DNA of 64,000 nt from Ehrlichia chaffeensis str. Arkansas (GTDB lineage Bacteria > Pseudomonadota > Alphaproteobacteria > Rickettsiales > Anaplasmataceae). The stretch covers positions 992,001-1,056,000 of the forward strand of contig NC_007799.1 in assembly GCF_000013145.1 (NCBI RefSeq), written 5' to 3'. Positions 50,055-58,722 of the stretch are shown piece after piece. Every line of letters starts with the position of its first letter. Positions within the stretch are counted from its first letter, which is position 1. The translations under genes were made by a program, and so were the position numbers. The notes under the pieces are model-generated. The model ran no database searches. It saw nothing but the letters and a program-made list of their open reading frames with translations, and was not told the origin of the DNA.

Positions 50055-51095
50055 TTAAAAATAAGGAATATTTGACAAAGCAATTTTCTCATCATAAGAC
50101 ATCATAACATTAAAATTTTGCACTGCTTGACCAGCTGCACCTTTTAATAAATTATCTATAACAGACATGATAATAATCGTGTTAGGTACCCTTCCAGGAA
50201 AAACACCTAAATAACAATAATTCGTACCCACAACAGACCTAGTTGTCATAGCTTTCTCTTCATCAATAAAAACAAAAGATGAATCTTTGTAAAAAAGCAA
50301 CAATGCTTCACGGACATCAGTAAGCGATACGCCTTCTTCTAACTCAAGGTATATACTAGACATCATACCTCTTTTGACAGGAATTAAATTAGGCACAAAT
50401 TGTAAATTAATGTCTTCTCTACAGGCAGCAAAACAAAGCTCTTGCTCTATTTCAGGAATATGTCTATGGTCTGAAATTTTATACGATTTAATAACATCAT
50501 AAACTTCACAGAACAACTTATCCTGCTTTACAGACCTACCAGCACCACTCACACCTGATTTAGCATCAACTATTATACCCTGACTTTTTATTAAACAAAG
50601 TCTTAACAATGGAAATAATGGTATTAGCACAGAGGTAGGATAACATCCTGGACAAGCTATAAACCTTGACCTTTGAATATCTTCCCAATATATCTCCGTT
50701 AACCCGTATACAAAATCTCTTACAAGATCTGGACAACAATGTGAGCCATACCATTGTTTATATACTTCAGCATCCTTAATTCTAAAATCAGCTGATAAAT
50801 CTATAATTCTTACTACATCATGAATTTTTCTTACAACTTCACTTGATGTACCATGAGGTAAGCACAAAAAAACCACATCTACTTTAGATAAGTCAATATC
50901 ATCAAAAGACGAAATATTAACGGATATATCATCCTGCGAAATGTGGAAATAATTAGAAGAAAGTAACTTTCCACTAGATTGAGTTGCACATAAATACTTT
51001 ATCTTAACCATAGGATGAGATAATAACAAACGTACTAACTCTACCCCTACATAACCTGTAGCCCCAACTACAGCAACTGATACTTGATAACTCAT
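50055..51095 (-). CDS. argC: N-acetyl-gamma-glutamyl-phosphate reductase
   Basis: Third step of arginine synthesis. 346 residues. The NADP-binding start VAVVGATGYVGVELVRLLL, the catalytic cysteine in FIACPGCYPTS, and SGVSGAGRSVK are diagnostic, with the active-site His in DHRHIPEIEQEL. Arginine genes are known to be kept in Ehrlichia. It lies 8 bp after rpsI on the same strand. Confidence 0.95.
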   Translation of the reverse strand: MSYQVSVAVVGATGYVGVELVRLLLSHPMVKIKYLCATQSSGKLLSSNYFHISQDDISVNISSFDDIDLSKVDVVFLCLPHGTSSEVVRKIHDVVRIIDLSADFRIKDAEVYKQWYGSHCCPDLVRDFVYGLTEIYWEDIQRSRFIACPGCYPTSVLIPLFPLLRLCLIKSQGIIVDAKSGVSGAGRSVKQDKLFCEVYDVIKSYKISDHRHIPEIEQELCFAACREDINLQFVPNLIPVKRGMMSSIYLELEEGVSLTDVREALLLFYKDSSFVFIDEEKAMTTRSVVGTNYCYLGVFPGRVPNTIIIMSVIDNLLKGAAGQAVQNFNVMMSYDEKIALSNIPYF

Positions 51096-51103
51096 TTAAT
51101 AGG

Positions 51104-51562
51104 TTATCTTTTAGAGAATTGACAACTTTTTCTAGCCTTATGTTGACCATACTTTTTACGTTCAACAACACGCGAATCTCTAGTCAAGAACCCACCACTT
51201 CTTAAAATAGGATGAAGACTAGGATTAATATCTTTCAGTGCCTTACTAATTCCGTGAGCAACAGCACCTGCCTGACCTGAAATCCCACCACCACTCACAG
51301 TAGCAACAACGTTATAACACCCAGAAGTTGATGTAACAATAAATGGATTATAAACCTTTCTACACAAGGTATTTTTCTTAAAATAGTTAAAAATATCTAA
51401 ACCATTAACAGTAACATTCCCCTTACCTACTGTTAACCATACCCGTGCAACAGCTTCCTTTCTTCTACCTGTTCCATAAGCACGGCCACGAGCATCTACT
51501 TTTACAGCTTTGATGTGATCATCTTGTTGATGATCAGATAACATATCAGGACTTTTCTCCAT
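51104..51562 (-). CDS. rpsI: 30S ribosomal protein S9
   Basis: 152 residues with an N-terminal extension of about 25. [14 protein letters not shown] and the C-terminal basic tail [13 protein letters not shown], which reaches the P-site tRNA, are typical. Its ATG overlaps the rplM stop codon by one base (TAATG), with AGGAG just before, so the two are translationally coupled. Confidence 0.96.
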   Translation of the reverse strand: MEKSPDMLSDHQQDDHIKAVKVDARGRAYGTGRRKEAVARVWLTVGKGNVTVNGLDIFNYFKKNTLCRKVYNPFIVTSTSGCYNVVATVSGGGISGQAGAVAHGISKALKDINPSLHPILRSGGFLTRDSRVVERKKYGQHKARKSCQFSKR

Positions 51563-52032
51563 TATCTCCTCTTATTATTCTTAGCATTTATTGATAAAAA
51601 ATCTAACTTTACAGGTTGTTGTGCATTATGCTTATGTTCTGGACCTGAATATACATATAAATTCTTTAAACGACGACGCGCCATCGGGCCAGTACTCAAC
51701 ATACGACGTACTGCCATATTAATTATACGTTCTGGATGTTTATTTAAAAACAAATCAGCTGGCGTACAGCTTTTTAGTCCACCAGGATACCCAGTGTGCC
51801 TATAATACACTTTATTTTTCAATTTACTACCAGTAAAGTGAACCTTTTCTGCATTAATTATAATAACATTATCTCCGCAATCCATATGAGGCGTATACTC
51901 AGGCTTATCCTTACCACGTAATATATTAGCAACAAAAGCAGCAAGCCTACCAACTACTACTCCATCTGCATCTATTACAACCCAACGCTTCTTTATCTGA
52001 CTTGCTTTTAAAGAAAAAGTCTCCATTTGCAT
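51562..52032 (-). CDS. rplM: 50S ribosomal protein L13
   Basis: 156 residues. [19 protein letters not shown] and [17 protein letters not shown], then YRHTGYPGG are L13 signatures. Forms the usual rplM-rpsI pair. The start could be either of two ATG codons 6 bp apart. Confidence 0.96.
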   Translation of the reverse strand: MQMETFSLKASQIKKRWVVIDADGVVVGRLAAFVANILRGKDKPEYTPHMDCGDNVIIINAEKVHFTGSKLKNKVYYRHTGYPGGLKSCTPADLFLNKHPERIINMAVRRMLSTGPMARRRLKNLYVYSGPEHKHNAQQPVKLDFLSINAKNNKRR

Positions 52033-52548
52033 CTATCGTTAATAAATTTTCATAGTAATCATACAATCAATTTTTGTCAATAAAAACTAATTTTATTTAC
52101 TCTTCATGTGAGTCCTATATAACATAACTTTGATATTCCAACAGTAATAAAATAAAATGCAAAAGTATGCTATATTCAAATTGCTGATTATAGATAATTA
52201 ACAAGTAACAAAGATCTCTTTTATTTTACAGTCCTTAGGAAAAATTTGTACTACTCATATACCTTACGCATTACAACTTATATAAGACGTAATAACATTT
52301 TAAATACATATCCTTATAAACCCAACACATAAAAGACCTTAAAACTTATATTTATAATACAACTCATTTGAAATCAACTACCCATTTATATTCCATTTCT
52401 ACAGTTTATTGCAATAAAACTCCGAAACTTATAACCTATGCTTAAGTAATAACATAGAATTGAATTAATCAAACTTCACACTTAATTCTTGCTAATCAAA
52501 ATTAATTACAGTTTAATCATTGCTAGTATTACTAGTTGGTAACATTTA
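52033..52548. other. Intergenic region, rplM to TolC gene (divergent)
   Basis: 516 bp of AT-rich sequence. Promoters of both flanking genes must lie here, but no box pair stands out. No repeats or gene relics seen. Confidence 0.5.
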
Positions 52549-53820
52549 ATGATAAGCAAATTTAATATACGTAAGGTTTGTTATACATTGATATTGATAT
52601 CTATGTCAATTATACCTAATAACAGTTATTGTACTAACTTAGATGAAGCTTTACAGGCTGCATTATCAAATAACCCCAACATAAAAGCAAAATTCTATCA
52701 TTCCTTAGGGAATAAACAAAAAATTAAATTGAATAGCATATCAAAGTTTTTACCATCAATTGCATACTCCGTGCAGGTACATCAGCCAGAATTATCTCTA
52801 ACCAACAATAGTAATAGAACTATGAGCCTCATAGTTACTCAACAGCTATTCAATGGAGGAGCTGATGCCGCTGCTTTTCAACAATCAAAATACTTAACAA
52901 ATATAGAAGATATTGATTTTTCACTAGAGAAACAAAATGTTATACTTAATACAGTAAAAGCTTACATGAAGGTTTTAACAACAGCTGAGGTATATAAGTT
53001 AACACAGCATACTAAAAAAGTATTAGCAGAACATTTAACAGCCACACAAAAACGTTTTTCTTTAGGAGAAGTTACTAAAACAGATGTCTCACTAGCTACT
53101 GCTAGGTTATCATCAGCTACATCAGAATTAATCAAAGCTCACGGAGAAATGAAAGTTGCAGAAGCTAACTACATTCACATAACAGGAGAAATACCAACAG
53201 ATTTACAAAATCCTGCTATACCAGCAATACCATCATCTGTAGAAGAAGCTTTAGAAATAGCTCAAAAAAATAACCTTTCTCTACAAGCATCTCACAACGG
53301 ATATAAAGCAGCTAAGCAGGGTATCTTAATGGCAATTGCACATTTACTTCCTTCTATTAGCATATCATCAATAAATTCTTATACTTACTCTAATATTCCT
53401 AACACAAATCCTAAAAAAATTGACAATCTATTTGAAATAAAAATGTCATTACCTATATTCCAACAAGGATTAAACATCGCTGCAATTGCACAATCAAAAC
53501 TTGCAGCACAACACAAGATGTATTCACATTATGAAGTGTTAAACACGATTAAAGAGTCTGTTATTTCAAATTGGGAAAATATTTTCACTACAAATTCCAT
53601 GCTACAAGCAGCTCAAGATTCTGTGAGATATTCAGAAGTAGCATTATTCGGAATAAAACAGGAAGCAGAGTTAAATTTAAGAACAGTTCTAGATGTATTA
53701 GATGCAGAGCAAGAATTGCTAAAAGCAAAAGTCAATCTTGTTAATGTACAAAGTAATGTCGTGATAAGTATATACAACCTACTTGCATTAATAGGACAAC
53801 TAAACATTAATTATATTTAA
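52549..53820 (+). CDS. tolC: TolC family outer membrane channel protein
   Basis: Outer-membrane exit duct of type I secretion and efflux. 423 residues: a signal peptide (about 1-28), then two TolC repeats, each with long amphipathic helices (LTATQKRFSLGEVTKTDVSLATARL; QEAELNLRTVLDVLDAEQEL are the paired signature segments) and strand-forming parts. It is a good partner for the HlyD protein at 890, although no exporter ATPase is in the window. Followed after 11 bp by the PopZ-like gene. Confidence 0.85.
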   Translation: MISKFNIRKVCYTLILISMSIIPNNSYCTNLDEALQAALSNNPNIKAKFYHSLGNKQKIKLNSISKFLPSIAYSVQVHQPELSLTNNSNRTMSLIVTQQLFNGGADAAAFQQSKYLTNIEDIDFSLEKQNVILNTVKAYMKVLTTAEVYKLTQHTKKVLAEHLTATQKRFSLGEVTKTDVSLATARLSSATSELIKAHGEMKVAEANYIHITGEIPTDLQNPAIPAIPSSVEEALEIAQKNNLSLQASHNGYKAAKQGILMAIAHLLPSISISSINSYTYSNIPNTNPKKIDNLFEIKMSLPIFQQGLNIAAIAQSKLAAQHKMYSHYEVLNTIKESVISNWENIFTTNSMLQAAQDSVRYSEVALFGIKQEAELNLRTVLDVLDAEQELLKAKVNLVNVQSNVVISIYNLLALIGQLNINYI

Positions 53821-53831
53821 CATAGAAATTT

Positions 53832-54551
53832 ATGAGTAATACTAACAATTTTCAATCTATTAAAGAAACAATTGCAAATATTAGAAAAGCCATGTCTAGC
53901 AGCGATAATACAGATCCTGTAACTGCACAACATGATACTGACAATGACGCTGACAACGAAGTACTTAATTTAGAAAATCCAGAAAATTCTGTAGAGCTAC
54001 ACAACATACAACATGTACACAATACATTAAATGAAATAAATCATACATTTCAAGCAATAACAGACTTACCTACAACAACATATCAAAATAAACCAGATAT
54101 ACAAGTATCTGTCACAAAAGAGAAAATTTACCCTGAACAATTATCTAACGTAAATCAGTTCATCTCAATTGAACAATCAACTCAACGGCTATCATCTCAA
54201 GAAAGAAGGCTAACAACAACACATACTCTTTCAGAAGAAGTATCTAAAATTGATAACACATCAGAAATAAAAGGTATTCATCAGCAAAATAGTTTTATCA
54301 CTGAAAATTTAGTATCACCTGAAAGTATAGTTGCAAGCAGTGAAGAAATAAAAAAGCTAATCACACAAATACACCACTATACTAAACCCCCTAATATTTC
54401 AAGTGAGAAAAGTCCTACTGTTGAAGAACTAGTGATAAACATGCTAAAACCAGAATTATCAACATGGCTTAATAACAATTTACAGAAGTTAGTAAAGGAG
54501 ATTGTTGAAAAAGAAATAAAACACATCATAAAGAAATCAAACCAAAGCTAA
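53832..54551 (+). CDS. PopZ-like polar organising protein (DUF2497)
   Basis: 239 residues. A short N-terminal helix (SIKETIANIRKAMSSSD) resembles the SMEEILASIRRI-type start of PopZ; the middle 180 residues are disordered, rich in Asn, Thr, Glu and Gln; the C-terminus (about 197-236, VEELVINMLKPELSTWLNNNLQKLVKEIVEKEIKHI) matches the DUF2497/PopZ oligomerisation domain (LxxLLRPMLKEWLDENLP-type). PopZ self-assembles at the pole and tethers the chromosome in Caulobacter. The match is short but in the correct order at both ends. It sits 11 bp after tolC, so probably shares its transcript. Confidence 0.75.
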   Translation: MSNTNNFQSIKETIANIRKAMSSSDNTDPVTAQHDTDNDADNEVLNLENPENSVELHNIQHVHNTLNEINHTFQAITDLPTTTYQNKPDIQVSVTKEKIYPEQLSNVNQFISIEQSTQRLSSQERRLTTTHTLSEEVSKIDNTSEIKGIHQQNSFITENLVSPESIVASSEEIKKLITQIHHYTKPPNISSEKSPTVEELVINMLKPELSTWLNNNLQKLVKEIVEKEIKHIIKKSNQS

Positions 54552-54890
54552 CTGTAGGATTTATTAACTTAGTACACATATTCTATTACTTTTCTGAAAT
54601 ACAAACTTTTTGAGTTATTCATATTTCACATTCTAAAAACATAAATATTAAAAACAACTCCGCATAACTTATCTAAAAACTGCATCAAGGAAGCAATAAA
54701 ACATATACAATAAGCATTGCCTTACTTCAATATCCATTTTTCAACAGCATAAAGATGCTTAAGAACTATATGAAAAATAACAATTATAGGTATATTTTTA
54801 CAGCAAAGAATTTAAATTATACAAGTAATAGTATTTTATTTGAAACAGATGTATACGTATAAAAACACTATGATAGAAATAATATCATAA
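54552..54890. other. Intergenic region, PopZ-like gene to mrp (convergent)
   Basis: 339 bp. No terminator hairpin, repeat or gene seen. Confidence 0.5.
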
Positions 54891-55949
54891 TTATTTAATA
54901 TATTTTTTCAAACAGCATAATATATTATCTGTAATATTATCATAAATTTTACATATTTCATGATCTAATACTAATGGGTTTCCCAGCTCTGCTACATTAC
55001 ATATTTGAGGATACAATGCCACTTCCCCAAGAAAACTTATGTTTAACCTATTTGCCATTTTATGTACACCTTGTTTACCAAAAATGTAAGTCCTACAACC
55101 AGAATCAAAATTAATGAAATAACTCATATTCTCGACTATACCAATAATATGAACATTCATTTTCTTCATCATATCACATATCTTTACTGCATCAATAATA
55201 GCTAAATCTTGAGGAGTAGAAACGACAACAACACCAGTAATTTTAAATCTTTCAACAAGACTAAGGTGTACATCACCTGTACCAGGAGGTGTATCTATTA
55301 TTAAATAATCTATTTCTCCCCACACTGTATTCATCATTAAACTATATATTGCTTTTGTTACCATAGGACCACGCCAAATAGCAGCATTATCTTTATTAAT
55401 TAAATATCCAATTGACATACTTTTAATACCATACTTAGTAATTGGAATCATTTTATTACTATGGTCTACTTCAGGATTAGTAACATCTTTAACTCCTAAC
55501 ATATGAGGTATAGATGGTCCATAAATATCGAGATCAGCTAATGCTGACTTATACCCTTTACGCAACAAGGATAACACTATATTCATTGCCATGGTAGATT
55601 TTCCTACACCACCTTTACCTGAAGATATAAGTATTATATTTTTCACACCTGGAATCGATATCTTATTTGTAGATATGCTTTTATTGTGCTTATTAACAGT
55701 ATCATGTGCAGCAGTAAAAACAATCTTTACTTCTTTAAGATTAGGTATAGTACTAATCACATCTCTACATTTTTTTTCAATGATATTTTTTTGTTCTATC
55801 TGATACGCATCTGACAAATTTAATATACAATAAACAACACCATCATTCACTAATACAGACGTTACTAATCCCAATTCAACAATATTTTTATTGCTCTTAT
55901 GATCAATAACTGTCAATAATGCATCTAATACTTCTTGTTTGTTTACCAC
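54891..55949 (-). CDS. mrp: Iron-sulphur cluster carrier protein, Mrp/NBP35 family ATPase
   Basis: P-loop ATPase that carries Fe-S clusters. 352 residues: an N-terminal MIP18/DUF59 domain (about 1-85) and a ParA-like domain with the deviant Walker A SSGKGGVGKST, YGPSIPHMLG, and IDTPPGTGDVHLSL. The usual C-terminal CxxC pair is not visible: the region after ENMSYF reads INFDSGCRTYIFG with a single Cys, so cluster binding may differ. Starts with GTG at 55949 with AAGGA 5 nt upstream. Confidence 0.88.
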   Translation of the reverse strand: MVNKQEVLDALLTVIDHKSNKNIVELGLVTSVLVNDGVVYCILNLSDAYQIEQKNIIEKKCRDVISTIPNLKEVKIVFTAAHDTVNKHNKSISTNKISIPGVKNIILISSGKGGVGKSTMAMNIVLSLLRKGYKSALADLDIYGPSIPHMLGVKDVTNPEVDHSNKMIPITKYGIKSMSIGYLINKDNAAIWRGPMVTKAIYSLMMNTVWGEIDYLIIDTPPGTGDVHLSLVERFKITGVVVVSTPQDLAIIDAVKICDMMKKMNVHIIGIVENMSYFINFDSGCRTYIFGKQGVHKMANRLNISFLGEVALYPQICNVAELGNPLVLDHEICKIYDNITDNILCCLKKYIK

Positions 55950-56065
55950 TATTATCCTTAAAAAAGATTACCCTATGATAACACATATTATTAAAAAATA
56001 CCTATTTACTTTTAGTAAACCATTACGTATTATCAGGACATCCATTTTACATATAGATTTTTTCG

Positions 56066-57022
56066 ATGTTAATATCTTCTGGTACATCTAGTATTAACTT
56101 AGCAAAGTGCATATCAAACATTACAAGTATAAAGTTAGTTAACTCTTGTATTTCTCGTTTTTCTGATCAAGAATTAAACGTAGAAATTCAAGAAAACCAA
56201 GATGACAAAAATAAACACGTCATAATTATAAATTCACTTTGTTCCCCAGCACATGATAATTTACTAGAATTACTCTTGTTAACGGATGCAATTAATAGAA
56301 CATTGCATCCTAGAAAAATAACCATGATAATACCTTATCTTTGTTACACTAGACAAGACAGAGTAATGTATAGAAACTTAGATGACAACAGCCTAATGGT
56401 CTCTGCATTAAGTGCAAAAGTTATCATTAACATATTAAGAACAGCAAACATTAACAACATTATATTCATTGATCTACATTCAAATCAATTATCTGGTTTC
56501 TTTGACATAGCAACTACTAATTTAAGTTCCCACACTGTTTTCATAGGAGATATTATAGAAAAACATAATACTAACAACTTAGTTGTTGTATCTCCTGACT
56601 ATGGAGCATTAAACAGAACTCGAACTTTTGCAAACGTATTATCAAAACAGTGCAAATTACACAACGAAATTCAAGTAGCAGTAATAGATAAATACAGAGC
56701 AAAACCTGGTGTATCTGAAGTAATGAACATAACTGGTAATGTAGAAAACAAAGATTGTATAATAGTAGATGATATTGTAGATTCAGCTGGAACATTATGC
56801 AATGCGGCATCAGCTTTAAAAGACAGGGGAGCTTTACAAGTTAGTGCATATGTTACACATGGAATATTATCTGGCAATGCAGTAGAAAAAGTTACGAATT
56901 CAAAACTTGATAATTTAATAATAACAGACACAATACATAATGGTTTCTTCAACACATCAAAAATCCGAATTTTATCCATTGATAAATTTTTAAGCAACTA
57001 TATACTGTATAATTTAGTATAA
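56066..57022 (+). CDS. prs: Ribose-phosphate pyrophosphokinase
   Basis: Makes PRPP for purine, pyrimidine and histidine synthesis. 318 residues. The ATP-binding start with SRFSDQELNVEIQEN, PYLCYTRQDR, the metal-binding DLHSNQLSGFF and the PRPP loop CIIVDDIVDSAGTL are all conserved. gatC starts 13 bp downstream. Confidence 0.94.
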   Translation: MLISSGTSSINLAKCISNITSIKLVNSCISRFSDQELNVEIQENQDDKNKHVIIINSLCSPAHDNLLELLLLTDAINRTLHPRKITMIIPYLCYTRQDRVMYRNLDDNSLMVSALSAKVIINILRTANINNIIFIDLHSNQLSGFFDIATTNLSSHTVFIGDIIEKHNTNNLVVVSPDYGALNRTRTFANVLSKQCKLHNEIQVAVIDKYRAKPGVSEVMNITGNVENKDCIIVDDIVDSAGTLCNAASALKDRGALQVSAYVTHGILSGNAVEKVTNSKLDNLIITDTIHNGFFNTSKIRILSIDKFLSNYILYNLV

Positions 57023-57026
57023 GTTT

Positions 57027-57030
57027 AGGA
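57027..57030 (+). promoter_or_regulatory. Ribosome binding site supporting a TTG start for gatC
   Basis: AGGA ends 5 nt before the TTG at 57036. The first in-frame ATG is not placed where GatC proteins begin, so TTG is the best start. Confidence 0.55.
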
Positions 57031-57035
57031 ATAAA

Positions 57036-57371
57036 TTGATAGAAGATAAATTTGAAAATAGTACACATTCAAAAACAAGCAAGTCATTAACTAAAAATGA
57101 CATATTGCAAGCTGCAAAGTTAACTAGAATAAAGCTCAATGATGAAGAAATTGATTACCACCTTAAAGAATTAGAACAAGTGTTAAATTGGATACAAACA
57201 ATATCAGAAGTTGATACTCAAGATGTTACTCCAATGGGTCATGGTGGTGTAAATTATGCTCTTCCTTTACGTAAAGATATTATCAATGATGGCAATATAA
57301 AAGACACAGTATTATCGCAATCTCCTAAACAAGAACATGATTTCTTTGTTGTACCAAAAGTAATAGAATAA
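57036..57371 (+). CDS. gatC: Asp/Glu-tRNA amidotransferase subunit C
   Basis: Small subunit of GatCAB, which converts mischarged Glu-tRNA-Gln (and Asp-tRNA-Asn). 111 residues with a TTG start. LTKNDILQAAKLTRIKLNDEE and LEQVLNWIQTISEVDTQDVTPM, then LRKDIINDGNIKDTVLSQSPKQEHDFFVVPKVIE cover the whole family profile. gatA and gatB are not adjacent. Several broken copies of its middle and end follow. Confidence 0.9.
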   Translation: MIEDKFENSTHSKTSKSLTKNDILQAAKLTRIKLNDEEIDYHLKELEQVLNWIQTISEVDTQDVTPMGHGGVNYALPLRKDIINDGNIKDTVLSQSPKQEHDFFVVPKVIE

Positions 57372-58440
57372 TAAAAACATACACACAAAGAATTAGAGCA
57401 ACACAGAACATCATAAGTCAACACTCAAAACACTATGGCTATTGGTAGAAACATACCGATGAAGAAATTGATTACCACCTTAAAGAATTAGAACAAGTAT
57501 TAAATTGGATACAAACAATACCAGAAGTGATACTCAAGATGTTATTCTAATGGCTATAGTAGAAACATACAAGATGAAGAAATTGATTACCATCTCAAAG
57601 AATTAGAACAAGTATTAAATTGGATACAATACCCAGAAGTGATACTCAAGATGTTACTCCAATGGGTCATGGTAGTGTAAATTATGCTCTTCCTTTACGT
57701 AAAGATATTATCAATGATGAATGACAACATAAAAAGCATAGTATACCCCAGCTTTTTGACAAAAATATATTTGCTATATTAAAAATGCTTGAGAATAATA
57801 TGCACCTCATAGTTTTGACAAACTGTACACACTTGATCTTATATTGCAAGGTATATAAACTCCACTTGTGCAATACTGGCTTATAATATACCTCTTACAA
57901 AATAAACAAAAACTATATCAGCATGTATCTTTTATGCTCTTCCTCTACGTAAAGATATTATCAATGATGAAGGCAACATAAAAAACATGGTATACCCCAG
58001 CTTTTTGACAAAAATATATTTGCTATATTAAAAATGCTTGAGAATAATATGCACCTCAATAGTTTTGACAAACTGTATATATTTGATCTTGTTACAAGGT
58101 ATATAAAATCCACTTGTAATATTGGCTTATAATACACTTTTTCACAAAATAAACAAAAACTATATCAGCAACACTAATGGAATTTTATAACTTGTATCTT
58201 TATTTCAGCACATTCTACAGAACTTACGTATCCGCATTGGATAGTTACAGTATTATGCTCCAGTATACTAACTAACATATATTATATGTAGTACTTGCAT
58301 ACTTCTACATGTCCAATAATTCAAAGCTTACATTTTTTTACTATATAAGAAGTACATCAATACATAGCATATTATACTTCTATTCTTCTAATATTTTTAG
58401 ACCCATATCGTGACTTGTTGTAGTATTTATCAACAACATC
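57372..58440 (+). repeat. Cluster of decayed gatC copies and derived repeats
   Basis: Copy A (about 57459-57546) and copy B (about 57573-57735) start at GATGAAGAAATTGATTACCA of gatC; both lack the same base in AGAAGTGATACTC, so one derives from the other. Copy C (about 57931-57975) starts at ATGCTCTTCCT. A second-order repeat of 249 bp joins B and C: about 57684-57900 recurs at 57933-58160 with TATACCCCAGCTTTTTGAC and GCACCTCA blocks that are not gatC. No copy has a usable frame. 58161-58440 shows nothing recognisable. Confidence 0.85.
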
Positions 58441-58590
58441 CTAGTTCAATACTGTAAAACACCACCACTTTTAAAATAGCCAACTTTAATAGCATTGAGA
58501 TTACAAATTAATCTTATACTTCTACGAGTTTCTTTTCTAACAATAATACATTCTACTTCCTGATTCATACCAATCTCACCAACAAATGTC
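58441..58590 (-). pseudogene. Duplicated 3' fragment of acnA
   Basis: About 150 bp almost identical to 58742-58892 in acnA, at a distance of 301 bp, holding the codons for GEIGMNQEVECIIVRKETRR and FKSGGVLQY. A 3-bp loss (AIK for TAIE region) and other changes mark it as a non-functional copy. The segment between copy and gene (58591-58722) is unrelated. Confidence 0.9.
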
Positions 58591-58722
58591 ATCACATAAT
58601 AGCACTTTGCACCGTTCAGTAGCAGGTAAAACATATTACTTTATTTTTTTTGCATTATATAGTGTATAGATCAGCACTATTAAGTTTATGGTGTTTACTA
58701 CAATAACATATATTATAAAAGT

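Noticed and set aside
57682-57873. 63-codon minus-strand ORF among the gatC copies
   Set aside because: It runs antisense through decayed repeat sequence and has no family features.
58446-58634. 62-codon minus-strand ORF as a separate gene
   Set aside because: Its second part is the duplicated end of acnA and the first 16 residues are unrelated; best treated as a pseudogene fragment.
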